A DNA stretch of 64,000 nt from an uncultured Thermoanaerobaculia bacterium (GTDB lineage: Bacteria; Acidobacteriota; Thermoanaerobaculia; Multivoradales; Multivoraceae), in the NCBI GenBank assembly GCA_951812325.1, contig OX638294.1, positions 186,001-250,000 on the forward strand, written 5' to 3'. The notes beneath the pieces are model-generated. The model did no database searches. It saw only the letters and a list, made by a program, of their open reading frames with translations, and was not told the DNA's origin. A program made the translations under genes and the position numbers. Of the stretch, positions 32,720 to 43,600 are shown piece after piece (the stretch's first letter is position 1; every line of letters begins with the position of its first letter).

Positions 32720-35436
32720 ACGGGCGGTTCCATCCGATCGGCCGCCTGATCGGACCGGTGGCCGGCGCCCTGGCGGCGGCCCTGTGCCTCGCCCCGGTCG
32801 CCGCGGCCCAGGACGGGCCGGTCTCGCTGGACGAGATCGAGCAGTGGGTCCTGACCGGACGCTACGAGGAGGCGGTGGAACAGCTCGACGCGCGGGGACG
32901 CGACGCCGGCGATGCGCGGGCGCTGAGGCTGCGCGTGGAGGCGCTGATCTCGACCGGGCGCCATGACGAGGCCGAGGCCGCGTTCGAGGGCGTCGATCCG
33001 GCGGCGCTCGGCCTCGGCGTGCTGCGCGGCAGGGTTGCCCTCCTCGGAGGGGATCGGCAGACGGCCCGGCGAGCCTTCGAAGAGGCCCGCGACACCCGGG
33101 GTGCTGAAGCCCTGGTCGCTTCGTTCGAACTCGCTCTGCTGGCCTGGGAGCGCGGCGAGATCGATCAGGCGATGAACGGCTTCTACGGGATGATCGACGC
33201 CTACAACCGGGGCGCCGCCGACACCGCCGAGGAGCTGGTGGCCGTGGGGCAGGCCTGCCGGCTGCTGGGGCGCGACGATCCGGAGCTCTTCAAGGACGCG
33301 CTGCGCGCCTACGACGAAGCGGTGGCGCTGGCGCCCTCCTGGCCGGCGCCTCGCATCCGGATCGGTGAGCTGTTCCTCGAGAAATACGACAGTTCCCAGG
33401 CCCGCTCGTCGCTTGCCGACGTGTTGCGGTCCAACCCGCGCCATCCGGAAGCGCTGCTCGCGATGGCCCGGACGATGCGATTCGACGGCGATCCGCGGGC
33501 CCAGGGCGTCCTGGACTCCGCTCTCGAGGTCAACCCGAACCTGATTCCGGCGCGCGTGTTCCGGGCCCGTCTCCGGTTTCAGGCCGAGCGCTTCGCGGAG
33601 GCGAGAGAAGAGGCGGAGAAAGCGCTCGAGATCGACCCGGGTTCGCTCACCGCCCGGACCCTGCTCGCCGCGGCCGCGTTTCTCGAGGGTCGCGGCGGGG
33701 ACTTCGAGCGTCTTCGGGACGACCTGCTCGCCGACAATCCGCGCTACGCCGAACTGTTCAACGACCTGGCGGACGCCAGCGTCGACAACCGGCTCTACCC
33801 CCAGGCGCGCGACTTCGCCGTAGAGGCCGTGCGCATCGATCCGAAGTCCTGGCGCGGCTACGGACTGCTGGGCATGAACCTGCTCCGGCTGGGCGACATC
33901 GAGGCTGGGCGCGCTGCGCTCGAGACCTCCTTCGCGGGCGACCCGTACAACGTATGGACCAAGAACACGCTTGATCTGCTCGATACCTTCGGCGACTACC
34001 GAAAGGTGGAGAGCGAGCACTTCGAGTTCCACATCCACGACCGCGAGGCCGATCTGCTGGCGCCCTACATGGTCGAACTGGCGGAGGAGGCGTGGGCGAC
34101 GCTCTCGGAGCGCTACCGCTTCGAGCCTCCGACGCCGATTCGGGTGGAGGTCTATCCGTCCCACGCCGACTTCTCGGTTCGCACGGTCGGGCTGGCGGGA
34201 CTCGGCGCGCTCGGCGTCTGCTTCGGCCCGGTGATCGCTCTCGACTCGCCGTCGGCACGCCAGATCGGCCAGTTCAACTGGGGGGGCACTCTCTGGCACG
34301 AGATCGCCCACACGTTCACACTGCTCGCCACGGACGCGGAGATTCCCCGCTGGCTGACCGAGGGTCTGTCCGTGTTCGAGGAGCGACGCGCGCGGCCCGG
34401 CTGGGGCGACGACGTGCAGGTCGGCTTCCTGACCGCGCTGCGCGACGACGAGCTGCTGGGCATCGCCGGGATCAACGACGGCTTCGTGCGGCCGAAGTTC
34501 CCCAACCAGATCGGTCTGTCCTACTTCCAGGCGTCGCTGATCTGCGACTGGATCGAGGAGAACCACGGCTTCGGTGCGATTCTCGCGATGCTTGCCGGCT
34601 ACCGCGACGGCATGAGCACGGAGGAGGTCTTCGAGAAGGCGCTGGGCCTTTCTCTCGACGATTTCGACGAACGGTTCTTCCGCCATCTCCGTGCGCGCTT
34701 CGGCGGCGCGATGGCGTCCCTCGGCGATGCGCCGGCGGAGCCTGACGGGGAAGAGCAGCAGGCCGGCGAGGGCGGACCGTCACGGGCGCCGACGCGAAAC
34801 CCGTTCGAACGCCGTGAGCCGAATCTCGAGGCGCTGGCGCAGGCGGCGAAGGAGAACCCGGACGACTTCAGGATCCAGATGACCTACGGTTACGCGCTGT
34901 TCCGGGAAGAGCGCTTCGCCGAGGCCGAGGAACCGCTGGCGCGCGGTCGGGCCCTGTTTCCCGAGTACGTCGGCTCCGGGAACGCCTACACTCTGCTGGC
35001 CGAAATCTATCGGCAGCAGGAACGCGAGGAGGAGGCGATCGAGGCACTCAACACGCTGGTGGCGAGCAACGAGATGGCCTTGGATGAGCATCTGGCCCTT
35101 GCCGGGTTGCTCGAGAGCGCCGGCCGCGTCGAGCAGGAGGCGGAGATCCTGGAGCGATCGCTCTACATCTCGCCGTACGATCTCGACGTCCACCGCCGTC
35201 TGGCCGAACTCGCCTCGGCCTCCGGTCGCTTTGAACTCGCCGTGCGTGAACGCGCCGCCCTGGTGGCGCTCGACCCGCCTGATCGCGCGGTCGCGCTCCA
35301 CGAACTGGCGCGGGCCCAGCATGATGCGGGTCAGTCCGAGCCGGCGCGCCGGACGGTGCTGCGGGCGCTTGAGGTGGCGCCCGGATACGACCCGGCGCAG
35401 GAACTCCTGCTCGAACTGGTGGGGGAGGGCCGATGA
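32716..35436 (+). CDS. Exported TPR protein with central gluzincin metallopeptidase (peptidase MA-like) domain
   Basis: 906 residues. A signal peptide ends at about 34 (PVAGALAAALCLAPVAAAQ). TPR repeats fill about 40-400 (for example EEAEKALEIDPGSLTARTLLAAAAF and ARDFAVEAVRIDPKSWRGYGLLGMN). A zinc-protease domain follows (about 430-670): SEHFEFHIHDREADLLAPY, then LWHEIAHTFTLLATDAEIP with HExxH at 528-532 and RWLTEGLSVFEE, where Glu549 is the likely third ligand. More TPRs occupy 700-906. TPRs around a gluzincin suggest a scaffold protease working on a protein complex. The GTG start overlaps the C13-like gene's stop; the stop overlaps the second DUF4159 gene's ATG. Confidence 0.88.
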   Translation: MNGRFHPIGRLIGPVAGALAAALCLAPVAAAQDGPVSLDEIEQWVLTGRYEEAVEQLDARGRDAGDARALRLRVEALISTGRHDEAEAAFEGVDPAALGLGVLRGRVALLGGDRQTARRAFEEARDTRGAEALVASFELALLAWERGEIDQAMNGFYGMIDAYNRGAADTAEELVAVGQACRLLGRDDPELFKDALRAYDEAVALAPSWPAPRIRIGELFLEKYDSSQARSSLADVLRSNPRHPEALLAMARTMRFDGDPRAQGVLDSALEVNPNLIPARVFRARLRFQAERFAEAREEAEKALEIDPGSLTARTLLAAAAFLEGRGGDFERLRDDLLADNPRYAELFNDLADASVDNRLYPQARDFAVEAVRIDPKSWRGYGLLGMNLLRLGDIEAGRAALETSFAGDPYNVWTKNTLDLLDTFGDYRKVESEHFEFHIHDREADLLAPYMVELAEEAWATLSERYRFEPPTPIRVEVYPSHADFSVRTVGLAGLGALGVCFGPVIALDSPSARQIGQFNWGGTLWHEIAHTFTLLATDAEIPRWLTEGLSVFEERRARPGWGDDVQVGFLTALRDDELLGIAGINDGFVRPKFPNQIGLSYFQASLICDWIEENHGFGAILAMLAGYRDGMSTEEVFEKALGLSLDDFDERFFRHLRARFGGAMASLGDAPAEPDGEEQQAGEGGPSRAPTRNPFERREPNLEALAQAAKENPDDFRIQMTYGYALFREERFAEAEEPLARGRALFPEYVGSGNAYTLLAEIYRQQEREEEAIEALNTLVASNEMALDEHLALAGLLESAGRVEQEAEILERSLYISPYDLDVHRRLAELASASGRFELAVRERAALVALDPPDRAVALHELARAQHDAGQSEPARRTVLRALEVAPGYDPAQELLLELVGEGR

Positions 35437-36248
35437 TCCGCTGCCGGAACGGGTGGCGCGGACGCTCCGCCCTCTTCGCCCTTGTCGTACTCGCGGGACT
35501 GGCCGGCGCCGCGCTGTTCGCCCGCGACGACTTCTGGCGGGCCCCGAAGGTCGAGACGCCCTCGTTCCCCTACTCGGGCGGCTTCACCTTCGCCCGGATC
35601 AAGTTCGAGCCCACGCGCTGGGGCGGCGGTCCGTTCATGTGGGGCCTGGATCTCAAGTGGAACCACGACTACCCGGACGCCGAGCGGAACTTCACGCGCA
35701 TCGTCGAGGAGATGACCGACATCGACGTGTTCACCGGCGGCGGCAACGTGATCGAACTGACCGACCCGCGGCTCTTCGAGCATCCCTGGGCCTACCTGTG
35801 CGAACCCGGGTTCTGGAACCCGACCGAGGAGGAACTCGCCAACCTGCGTTCCTACCTGTTCAAGGGCGGCTTCCTGGTCATCGACGACTTCTTTGACCTG
35901 CGCGGCTATCCCCTGCAGTGGGAGAACTTCGAGCGGCAGATGGGGCGGCTGCTTCCCGGCTACGAGCTGGCGCCGATGACCATCGATCACCCGGTCTTCC
36001 GGTCCTTCTTCCGCCTCGAGGACCTCGACTTCGACCTCGACCTGCCGAACGTCTACCCGGTGCAGGGCAGGATCTACGGCATCTTCGAGGACAACGACCC
36101 GACCCGGCGGCTGATGGTCGCCATCAACTACAACATGGACATCGGCGACTTCTGGGAATGGTCGGAATTCGCCATCTATCCGGTGGACGTGACCCAGAAG
36201 GGCTTCAAGCTGGGCGTGAACTACCTGATCTACGGCATGACCCACTGA
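35433..36248 (+). CDS. DUF4159-domain exported protein, copy 2
   Basis: 271 residues with one N-terminal hydrophobic segment (LFALVVLAGLAGAALFA) that may be a signal peptide or anchor. The DUF4159 landmarks parallel copy 1: GGFTFARIKFEPTRWGGG, HPWAYLCEPGFWNPTEEE, LRSYLFKGGFLVIDDFFDLRG, PMTIDHPVFRSFFRLEDL, VAINYNMDIGDFWEWSEF and FKLGVNYLIYGMTH. Similarity is strongest at the C-terminus, where both end in Y-x-M-(S/T)-H. The ATG overlaps the stop of the TPR-protease gene (ATGA). A 111-bp gap then separates it from moxR. Confidence 0.88.
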   Translation: MIRCRNGWRGRSALFALVVLAGLAGAALFARDDFWRAPKVETPSFPYSGGFTFARIKFEPTRWGGGPFMWGLDLKWNHDYPDAERNFTRIVEEMTDIDVFTGGGNVIELTDPRLFEHPWAYLCEPGFWNPTEEELANLRSYLFKGGFLVIDDFFDLRGYPLQWENFERQMGRLLPGYELAPMTIDHPVFRSFFRLEDLDFDLDLPNVYPVQGRIYGIFEDNDPTRRLMVAINYNMDIGDFWEWSEFAIYPVDVTQKGFKLGVNYLIYGMTH

Positions 36249-36359
36249 GGCGCCCGCGGATCCGACGGCGCAGGCGCCGTCATCCCGGTCGTCCGCGCAA
36301 ATCCCGTCATCCCACTGGCGAATCCCTTCCCCTGAAATGCTCGAACGATGGAGAATCCG

Positions 36360-37417
<1,058 letters not shown>

Positions 37418-37421
<4 letters not shown>

Positions 37422-37516
37422 AGGTCGGAGACACGGAAGTGGTCCTGACGTCGGAGATCCCGGGCCGGAAGACCCGCTTCACGCCGGCGCCGGTGACCGC
37501 CGGCAGCATGACCTGA
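37418..37516 (+). CDS. Possible small protein between moxR and DUF58 gene
   Basis: A 32-codon ORF whose ATG overlaps the moxR stop and which ends 13 nt before the DUF58 start. The sequence begins MKVGDTEVVLTSEIPGRKT and ends PVTAGSMT. It may be a real small protein, a translational bridge that carries ribosomes to the TTG start of the DUF58 gene, or chance. No similarity is recognised. Confidence 0.3.
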
Positions 37517-37529
37517 CGGAGGAGCGGGT

Positions 37530-38423
37530 TTGAGTTACGGCCGGTTCGTCGACACCCGGACGCTGAGTCGCATCAGCGGTCTGGACCTGCTCGCCAGGAC
37601 GGTGGTGGAGGGCTTCGTCAGCGGTCTCCACCGATCGCCGTTCCTGGGCCGTTCGATGGACTTCGCCGAGTACCGCGCCTACCAGCCCGGCGACGACATC
37701 CGCCGCGTCGACTGGAAGCTCTTCTGCCGCACGGACCGCTTCTTCGTCAAGGAGTTCGAGGCGGACACGAACACGAATCTGACCATCGCGCTCGACATTT
37801 CCCGTTCCATGGACTTCGGCGCCGGAGCCTTGACCAAGCTGGACTACGGGCGCTACCTGGCGGCGTGCCTTGGCTACTTCGCGTCGAAGCAGAAGGACCG
37901 CATCGGCCTGGTGACCTTCGACAACAAGGTGGTCGACTTCGTGCCGCCGGCGGCCAAGCACCTTCAGGTCGTCCTGCACACGATCGACCGCGTCGAGCCG
38001 GGCGGTGGGGGCAGCCTGCGCGAGCCGCTCCTCGAAATCGTGGACTCGGTGCGCCGGCGGAGCATGGTCGTCCTCATCTCGGACTTCTACGAGGAACCCG
38101 ATGCGGTGATCAAGGCTGCGGCGGGGTTCAGGCACCAGGGCAACGACGTCATCCTCTTCCACCTGCTCGATCCGGCCGAGCTTCATTTCGAGTTCGAGGG
38201 CGAGCTGGATCTGCGCGATCTGGAAACCGGAACCAGGCAGGCGGTCATGCCGGACGTGCTCAGGGATCAGTATCTGGACCTGATTCGCGAGCACACGCGG
38301 ACCCTCGGTCGGTCCCTGGTCGAGGCCGGCATCGACTACACGCTGGTCGACACCTCGCAACCCCTGGACGCGGCGCTGTACAGCTACCTCTCGGCCCGTC
38401 TGTACGCGATGAAGGCCAGGTGA
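37530..38423 (+). CDS. DUF58-domain protein
   Basis: 297 residues. The DUF58 signature is complete: FVSGLHRSPFLGRSMDFAEY, then YQPGDDIRRVDWKLFCRTDR (51-70), and a VWA-like half with LDISRSMDF (DxSxS at 89-93) and VVLISDFYEEPD. DUF58 proteins are the standard partners of MoxR ATPases; they are cytoplasmic or membrane-peripheral and their clients are unknown. The start is a TTG at 37530 with a strong GGAGGAGCGGG ribosome site, giving the normal N-terminus. It is followed 3 nt later by the BatA-like gene. Confidence 0.93.
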   Translation: MSYGRFVDTRTLSRISGLDLLARTVVEGFVSGLHRSPFLGRSMDFAEYRAYQPGDDIRRVDWKLFCRTDRFFVKEFEADTNTNLTIALDISRSMDFGAGALTKLDYGRYLAACLGYFASKQKDRIGLVTFDNKVVDFVPPAAKHLQVVLHTIDRVEPGGGGSLREPLLEIVDSVRRRSMVVLISDFYEEPDAVIKAAAGFRHQGNDVILFHLLDPAELHFEFEGELDLRDLETGTRQAVMPDVLRDQYLDLIREHTRTLGRSLVEAGIDYTLVDTSQPLDAALYSYLSARLYAMKAR

Positions 38424-38426
38424 CGG

Positions 38427-40634
38427 GTGGGACTGCTCGCCCCCCTCTTCCTGCTCGGTCTGGCCGCGGTCGCGGTGCCGGTGATCATTCACCTGCGTCT
38501 GCGGCACCGCAGCCAGGTGGTCGAGTTCCCGTCGTTGATGTTCATTTCCAGGGCGCCTTACCGCTCCGTGCGCCGGCGTCGTCTGCGCGATCTTCTGCTG
38601 CTGGCACTGCGCTGCCTGGCGCTGGCGCTGCTGGCGCTGGCGTTTGCGCGGCCCCTCTTCCGGAGCGACACGGCGGCCAACGCGGCAACGGCCAACCGGC
38701 TGACCGTCGTGCTGCTGGACAACTCGTTCAGCATGGGCTTCGGCGGCCGATGGCAGCGCGCCGTCACCGCGGCGGCCTCGTCGTTCGTCGGACTCGGGGC
38801 GGGAGATCGCGGGGCGCTGATCGTGTACTCGGACCGGGCGGAGATGGCGGCAGCTCCGACCTCGGACAAGGCTCTGCTGGCGAGGTTGGCGGAAGAGGCG
38901 GAGCTCGTCCCGCGCGCCACGTCCCTGCTGCCCGCGATTCAGGTGGCTCGAGGCGTGCTGGCGGACGCGGAGAGCGTCGCCGCGCGAGAGCTCGTGATCG
39001 TCAGCGACTTCCAGCGCTCCTCCTGGGCGCCGGACAGCGTTGCGTCCCTGCCCCAGGGGGTTGGACTGCGTCTCGTCGACGTCCGTTCGGAGGCAGAGGC
39101 CGAGGGCAACGCGGCGGTCACCGACGTCGTGCTCGATCACACCCGCCTGCCTGCCGGCGAAGCGGGTGCAGCCGATCGGGAACGGGTCGGCATCGCGGCG
39201 CGGGTCAGCTACCAGGGTGTCGGCGGCCCGGTCGACCGGGTACGGGTGGCCGAAGCCCTGCGGGTGGAAGTCGATCTGCTCTTTGACGGCGTGGTCATCC
39301 AGACCCGGGCTGCAGAGCTGGCGCTCGATTCTTCGACCATGGTCAGTTTCGCGCCCGAGGTGTTGGAACGCGAGCGCACCACCCGGGGTACGGTGCGTCT
39401 CCGCGAGGACTCTCTCGCCACGGACAACGAGTTCCACTTCGTGCTGTCTCCCGCGCACGAGGTCGGTGTGCTGGTCATCGAACCCGGCGGCGACCGGCGG
39501 CGCAGCCGCTACCTCGAGGAAGCGCTGTCGCTCGGCCGCCGTCCGTTCCTGCGCGTGACCCGGGTCCAGGCCTCCGGTTTTCAGCCGACGATGCTGGAAG
39601 GCGCCTCCGTTGTCGTGATCAACGACGCGGCAGACCAGCTGTCCTCCGCGGCAGGCGCGGCGGTCGTTCGGTTCGTTCACGGGGGCGGCGGTCTGCTGCT
39701 CGGGGTCGAGCGCGGGCTGACCTCGACTTCGAACCTGCTCGGCGAACTTGGAGTCGAGAGCGCCCGGCAGGTGGACCGGCTGTCCGGGACACCGGGTTCC
39801 CTGGCCTGGTTCGACACGGGGCACCCGGTCTTCGACGTCTTTGCGACGGCGAGAAGCGGCGACTTCTCCTCGGCATCGTTCTTCCGCTACCACCGGCTGG
39901 AGACCCCCGAAGGCGCCCTCCCGATTGCCCTGTTCGACGACGGGGCGCCGGCTCTGCTCGATCTGATGCCGGCGCCGGCGGGAGATGGGGCTGCCGGCGC
40001 CGGCTCTGTTGCCGACCCTGGCGCCGGCGGGCGTGTCCTGGTGCTCCCCACGTCGTTCGATACCTTCTGGAACACCTTGCCGCTGCAGGCCGTGTACCTT
40101 CCCTTCGTGCACCGTTCGGTGCAGTACCTGGCCGGCTACTCGTCGCCGCGTTCGTGGTACCGGGTCGGCGAGGTCGCCTCGGTCGAGTTGCCCCGGGCGA
40201 CGGGAGACGATGGTGACGGGTTCATCTCGGTCGCTCCGTCGGGGAGGGAACGCCGCCTCGGGATGAGCGGCGGCGACCTTCTGCTCGATGTGGAGCAGCC
40301 GGGCTTCTACGACTTCCGGGAGGTGCGGGCGGAGGTCACCGCCGAGCGTCTGACGCTGGCGGCCAACGTGCCGGTGTCGGAGTCGGACCTGGGGGGCCTC
40401 GATCTCGATGAGTTCATGTCCCGCATCAGACCGGATCAGCCGGCGGCGGCCCCGACCTCCCCGGCGAACCCCGTGACGCCCGAGGAACGGGAGCGGCGGC
40501 AGCGCCTGTGGTGGTACCTGATCGCAGCCGCGGCCGCGGTTCTGGCGGCCGAGGGCCTGTTCGGCAATCGTCGTCGAGCTGCCGGCGCAGCGCCAGTCGT
40601 GACAGCATGGAGCCCCACCGGCGAGGAGACCTGA
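38427..40634 (+). CDS. BatA-like membrane protein with VWA domain
   Basis: 735 residues. The N-terminus (LLAPLFLLGLAAVAVPVIIHL, then a second helix at about 54-74) is the BatA/Aerotolerance-regulator N-terminal type. The VWA domain follows with VVLLDNSFSMGF, an intact DxSxS (D98, S100, S102), and ELVIVSDFQRSSW. A long periplasmic part contains beta domains and an amidotransferase-like Rossmann segment (GVLVIEPGGDRRRSRYLEEAL, GGGGLLLGVERGLT). A last membrane helix lies near 690-710 (LWWYLIAAAAAVLAAEGLF). The overall plan mirrors the membrane protein at 29271, so the two are probably paralogues within one machine. The start is a GTG, and the stop overlaps the next ATG (TGATG). Confidence 0.88.
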   Translation: MGLLAPLFLLGLAAVAVPVIIHLRLRHRSQVVEFPSLMFISRAPYRSVRRRRLRDLLLLALRCLALALLALAFARPLFRSDTAANAATANRLTVVLLDNSFSMGFGGRWQRAVTAAASSFVGLGAGDRGALIVYSDRAEMAAAPTSDKALLARLAEEAELVPRATSLLPAIQVARGVLADAESVAARELVIVSDFQRSSWAPDSVASLPQGVGLRLVDVRSEAEAEGNAAVTDVVLDHTRLPAGEAGAADRERVGIAARVSYQGVGGPVDRVRVAEALRVEVDLLFDGVVIQTRAAELALDSSTMVSFAPEVLERERTTRGTVRLREDSLATDNEFHFVLSPAHEVGVLVIEPGGDRRRSRYLEEALSLGRRPFLRVTRVQASGFQPTMLEGASVVVINDAADQLSSAAGAAVVRFVHGGGGLLLGVERGLTSTSNLLGELGVESARQVDRLSGTPGSLAWFDTGHPVFDVFATARSGDFSSASFFRYHRLETPEGALPIALFDDGAPALLDLMPAPAGDGAAGAGSVADPGAGGRVLVLPTSFDTFWNTLPLQAVYLPFVHRSVQYLAGYSSPRSWYRVGEVASVELPRATGDDGDGFISVAPSGRERRLGMSGGDLLLDVEQPGFYDFREVRAEVTAERLTLAANVPVSESDLGGLDLDEFMSRIRPDQPAAAPTSPANPVTPEERERRQRLWWYLIAAAAAVLAAEGLFGNRRRAAGAAPVVTAWSPTGEET

Positions 40635-43600
40635 TGGCAGTCAGCTTCGAACCCATCCACGACCCGACCTACGGCGAGTTGATGAGCGTGATCCGGCGCG
40701 TACGGGCGCGCTGGCGCGCCAAGGTGGCCCTGCGCGGCCTCGTCACCCTGGCGCTGGCCGGATTCGCCGCCTTCGCCGTGTCCGTCTGGGGCATGGACTA
40801 CTTCCTCTACAGCGAGCGGGCGGTTCAGATCTTCCGTTGGCTGACCTGGGCGGCCCTGGTCGGGCTCGCCGTCCGGCTGCTGGTCGTGCCCTTGGCCCAG
40901 CGCGTGTCCACGCAGCAGGTGGCGCTGTACGTCGAAGAGCACGAGCCGACGCTTGAGGCGTCCGTGCTGAGTGCGGTTGAGCTCGGACCGGTGCGGCAGG
41001 GGACACCCCGCGATGGCGAGCGGGTATCGCCCGAACTCCAGCGGCGGGTGCTCGAAGAAGCGATCGAACGTTGTCAGCAGAGCGGTTTCGCCTCCCGGAT
41101 CGAGCGTGGATCGCTGCGCCGCTTCTCGGTCGCCCTGGCGGGGGTGGCGGGCGCGGGCATGGCCGCGGTCCTGCTCAGCCCGGCCTTCCTGCAGCACGGC
41201 GCGATGCTGTTGTTCACGCCCTGGAAGGCTGCCGCGGCGGACAATCCCTACCAGTTGCGGGTCGGGCCCGGCAACGTGACGGTGGCTCGTGGCTCGGACC
41301 AGTTGATCAGCGCCGCCGTCCTCGGCTTCGACCCCGACCGCGTCGAGGTCGGTCTCCGTCCACTGGACGCGAACGGCGACGCGCAGAGCGAATGGCGGCA
41401 GTGGCCGATGAACCGCGTGAGCGCGGACGCCGACGTCGACACCGATGCCGAACTCGTGATCGGGGAGGTGCGGGCCACGCACGACTTCATCGCCCTGAAC
41501 CTGCGCGCGGACACCGACTACTACGTCGATGCTTCCGGGGTGCGCTCGCCGATCTACCGTATTCGGGTCAAGGATCTTCCCTACGTGGAGCAGATCGACC
41601 TCTTGTACCAGTTTCCCGACTACAGCGGCCTTTCCGACCGCGCGATGGAGGACGGAGGAGATATCGCCGTGCTCGCGGGCACGCGGGTCCTGTTCAGCAT
41701 TCTGCCGATCTTCGAGGTGCCGGAAGGACGGCTGCTGATCGAAGGCGAAGAACCGATCGACCTCAGCCTGGGAGACGGGCGGCTGACCGCCGCCTACCGG
41801 ATCAGCGGCAACACGTACTACCGCATCGAGTTGATGGACGACGAGGGCCGCTGGCATCGGGCCTCGGCGGAGTACATGATCACCGCGCTGGAGGATCAGC
41901 CGCCGATCGTCCGTTTCACCGATCCCGGTCGGGATATCCAGGTGACCCTGGTGGATGAGGTGTTCGCCCAGGTGGAAGCCGAGGACGACTACGGGGTGAG
42001 TCGCCTGGGGATCCGCTACGCGATCAATGGCGGCGAGGAGACGGCACTGGACCTGCTGGACAGCCGGTCCTCGATGAAGAAGGTCAGCGCCGGACACACG
42101 CTCTTCCTGGAGGAGATGGAACTCGAGATCGGAGATTCGATCTCCTACTACGCGGAGGCCTGGGATCGCGGGCGCTCGAAGCCGGTGATCAGCGATATCT
42201 ACTTCCTGGAGATCAGGCCGTTCGACCGCAACTACAGGCGTGCCGAACAGGGCGGCGGCGGCGGCATGGGGGCCGACGGCGGCTTCGACAACACCCTGTC
42301 GGTGCAACAGAAGATGATCATCTCGGCGACCTTCCGCCTGGTGAGGGACGCGGAGGACTACTCGGACAGGGAGATGTCCGAGAACCTGACCACGGTCGCT
42401 CTGATGCAGGGGCGGCTGCGGGACCAGGTCGGCTCCCTGATTACGCGGATGGGCAACCGCGGACAGCAATTGCTCGGGGACGAAGAGTTCTCGAAGATCA
42501 TCGAGTTCCTGCAGCAGGCCGCCACGGAGATGGCGGTCGCGCAGAGGGAGCTCGAGGCGGAGCGGCCCGACGAGGCGATGACGGTGGAGAAGCAGGCCCT
42601 GGCGTCGCTGCAGCGAGCGGAATCGGCGTTCCGCGAGTTGACCGTCTCGTTCCAGCAGGGCGGCGGTGGCGGCGGCGGCGGGAACCAGCAGCTCTCGGAA
42701 GACCTTGCCGACCTGTTCGAACTCGAGCTCGACAAACTGCGCAATCAGTACGAGACGGTGCAGCGGGGCGAAGCGGAGCAGACGCAGGCCGAGATCGACG
42801 AACTGATGCAGAAGCTGCGCGAGCTGGCGCGCCGCCAGCAGCGCGAGAACGAACGCCAGAACCGGTTGCGCGGCCGCCAGCAGCAGGGCGGCGGCGGTGG
42901 CGGCGGTCAGCAGCAACTGATCGACGAGACCGAGGAGTTGGCGCGGCGGCTGGAACGGTTGGCACGCGAGCAGCAGCGTTCGGAACTCCAGCAGACGACC
43001 CAGGCGTTGCGGGAGGCGGTCGAGCAGATGAAGCGCTCCCAGGCCGGCTCGTCCGGCGCCCGGTCGACCGCCGGAGCGCAGGGCATCGCGGCCCTCGACA
43101 AGCTGCGCGACGCGCGCCGCCTGCTGGACCGGAACCGCCGCCAGGAGCTCGGCCGGGACATGGAGGAACTGCAGCAGCGCGCCGAGCGTGTAGCGCAGAT
43201 GCAGAGCCGGATCGAGGAGCAGGTCGAAGATCTGGCGGGCCAGGAGGGTGACGACGGCCGCAGACGGAGCGATCTCACCGCCCGGCAGCGTTCGGAACTG
43301 ATCCAGCGGATCATGGAGCGCAAGGACCGCCTGTCGGACGAGGTGGGCGGCCTGGAGGCCCAGCTCAACCGGATGACGAGAAGCGCCCGGGACGAACAGC
43401 CCGAGGCGGCGCGCAAGCTGCAGGCGTCGGCGGAAGTGATTCGCGACCAGCAGTTGAAGGAGAAGATCCGCTACTCGAAGGGTGTTCTGGCGGGCCGCGA
43501 TGCCGAGTTCGCGCGACTGTTCGAGGGACAGATCCGGCAGGATATCGACGAAGTGACGGAGCGGATCGCCGAGGCGCGGCAGAGCGTCGGCGAAGGTGGT

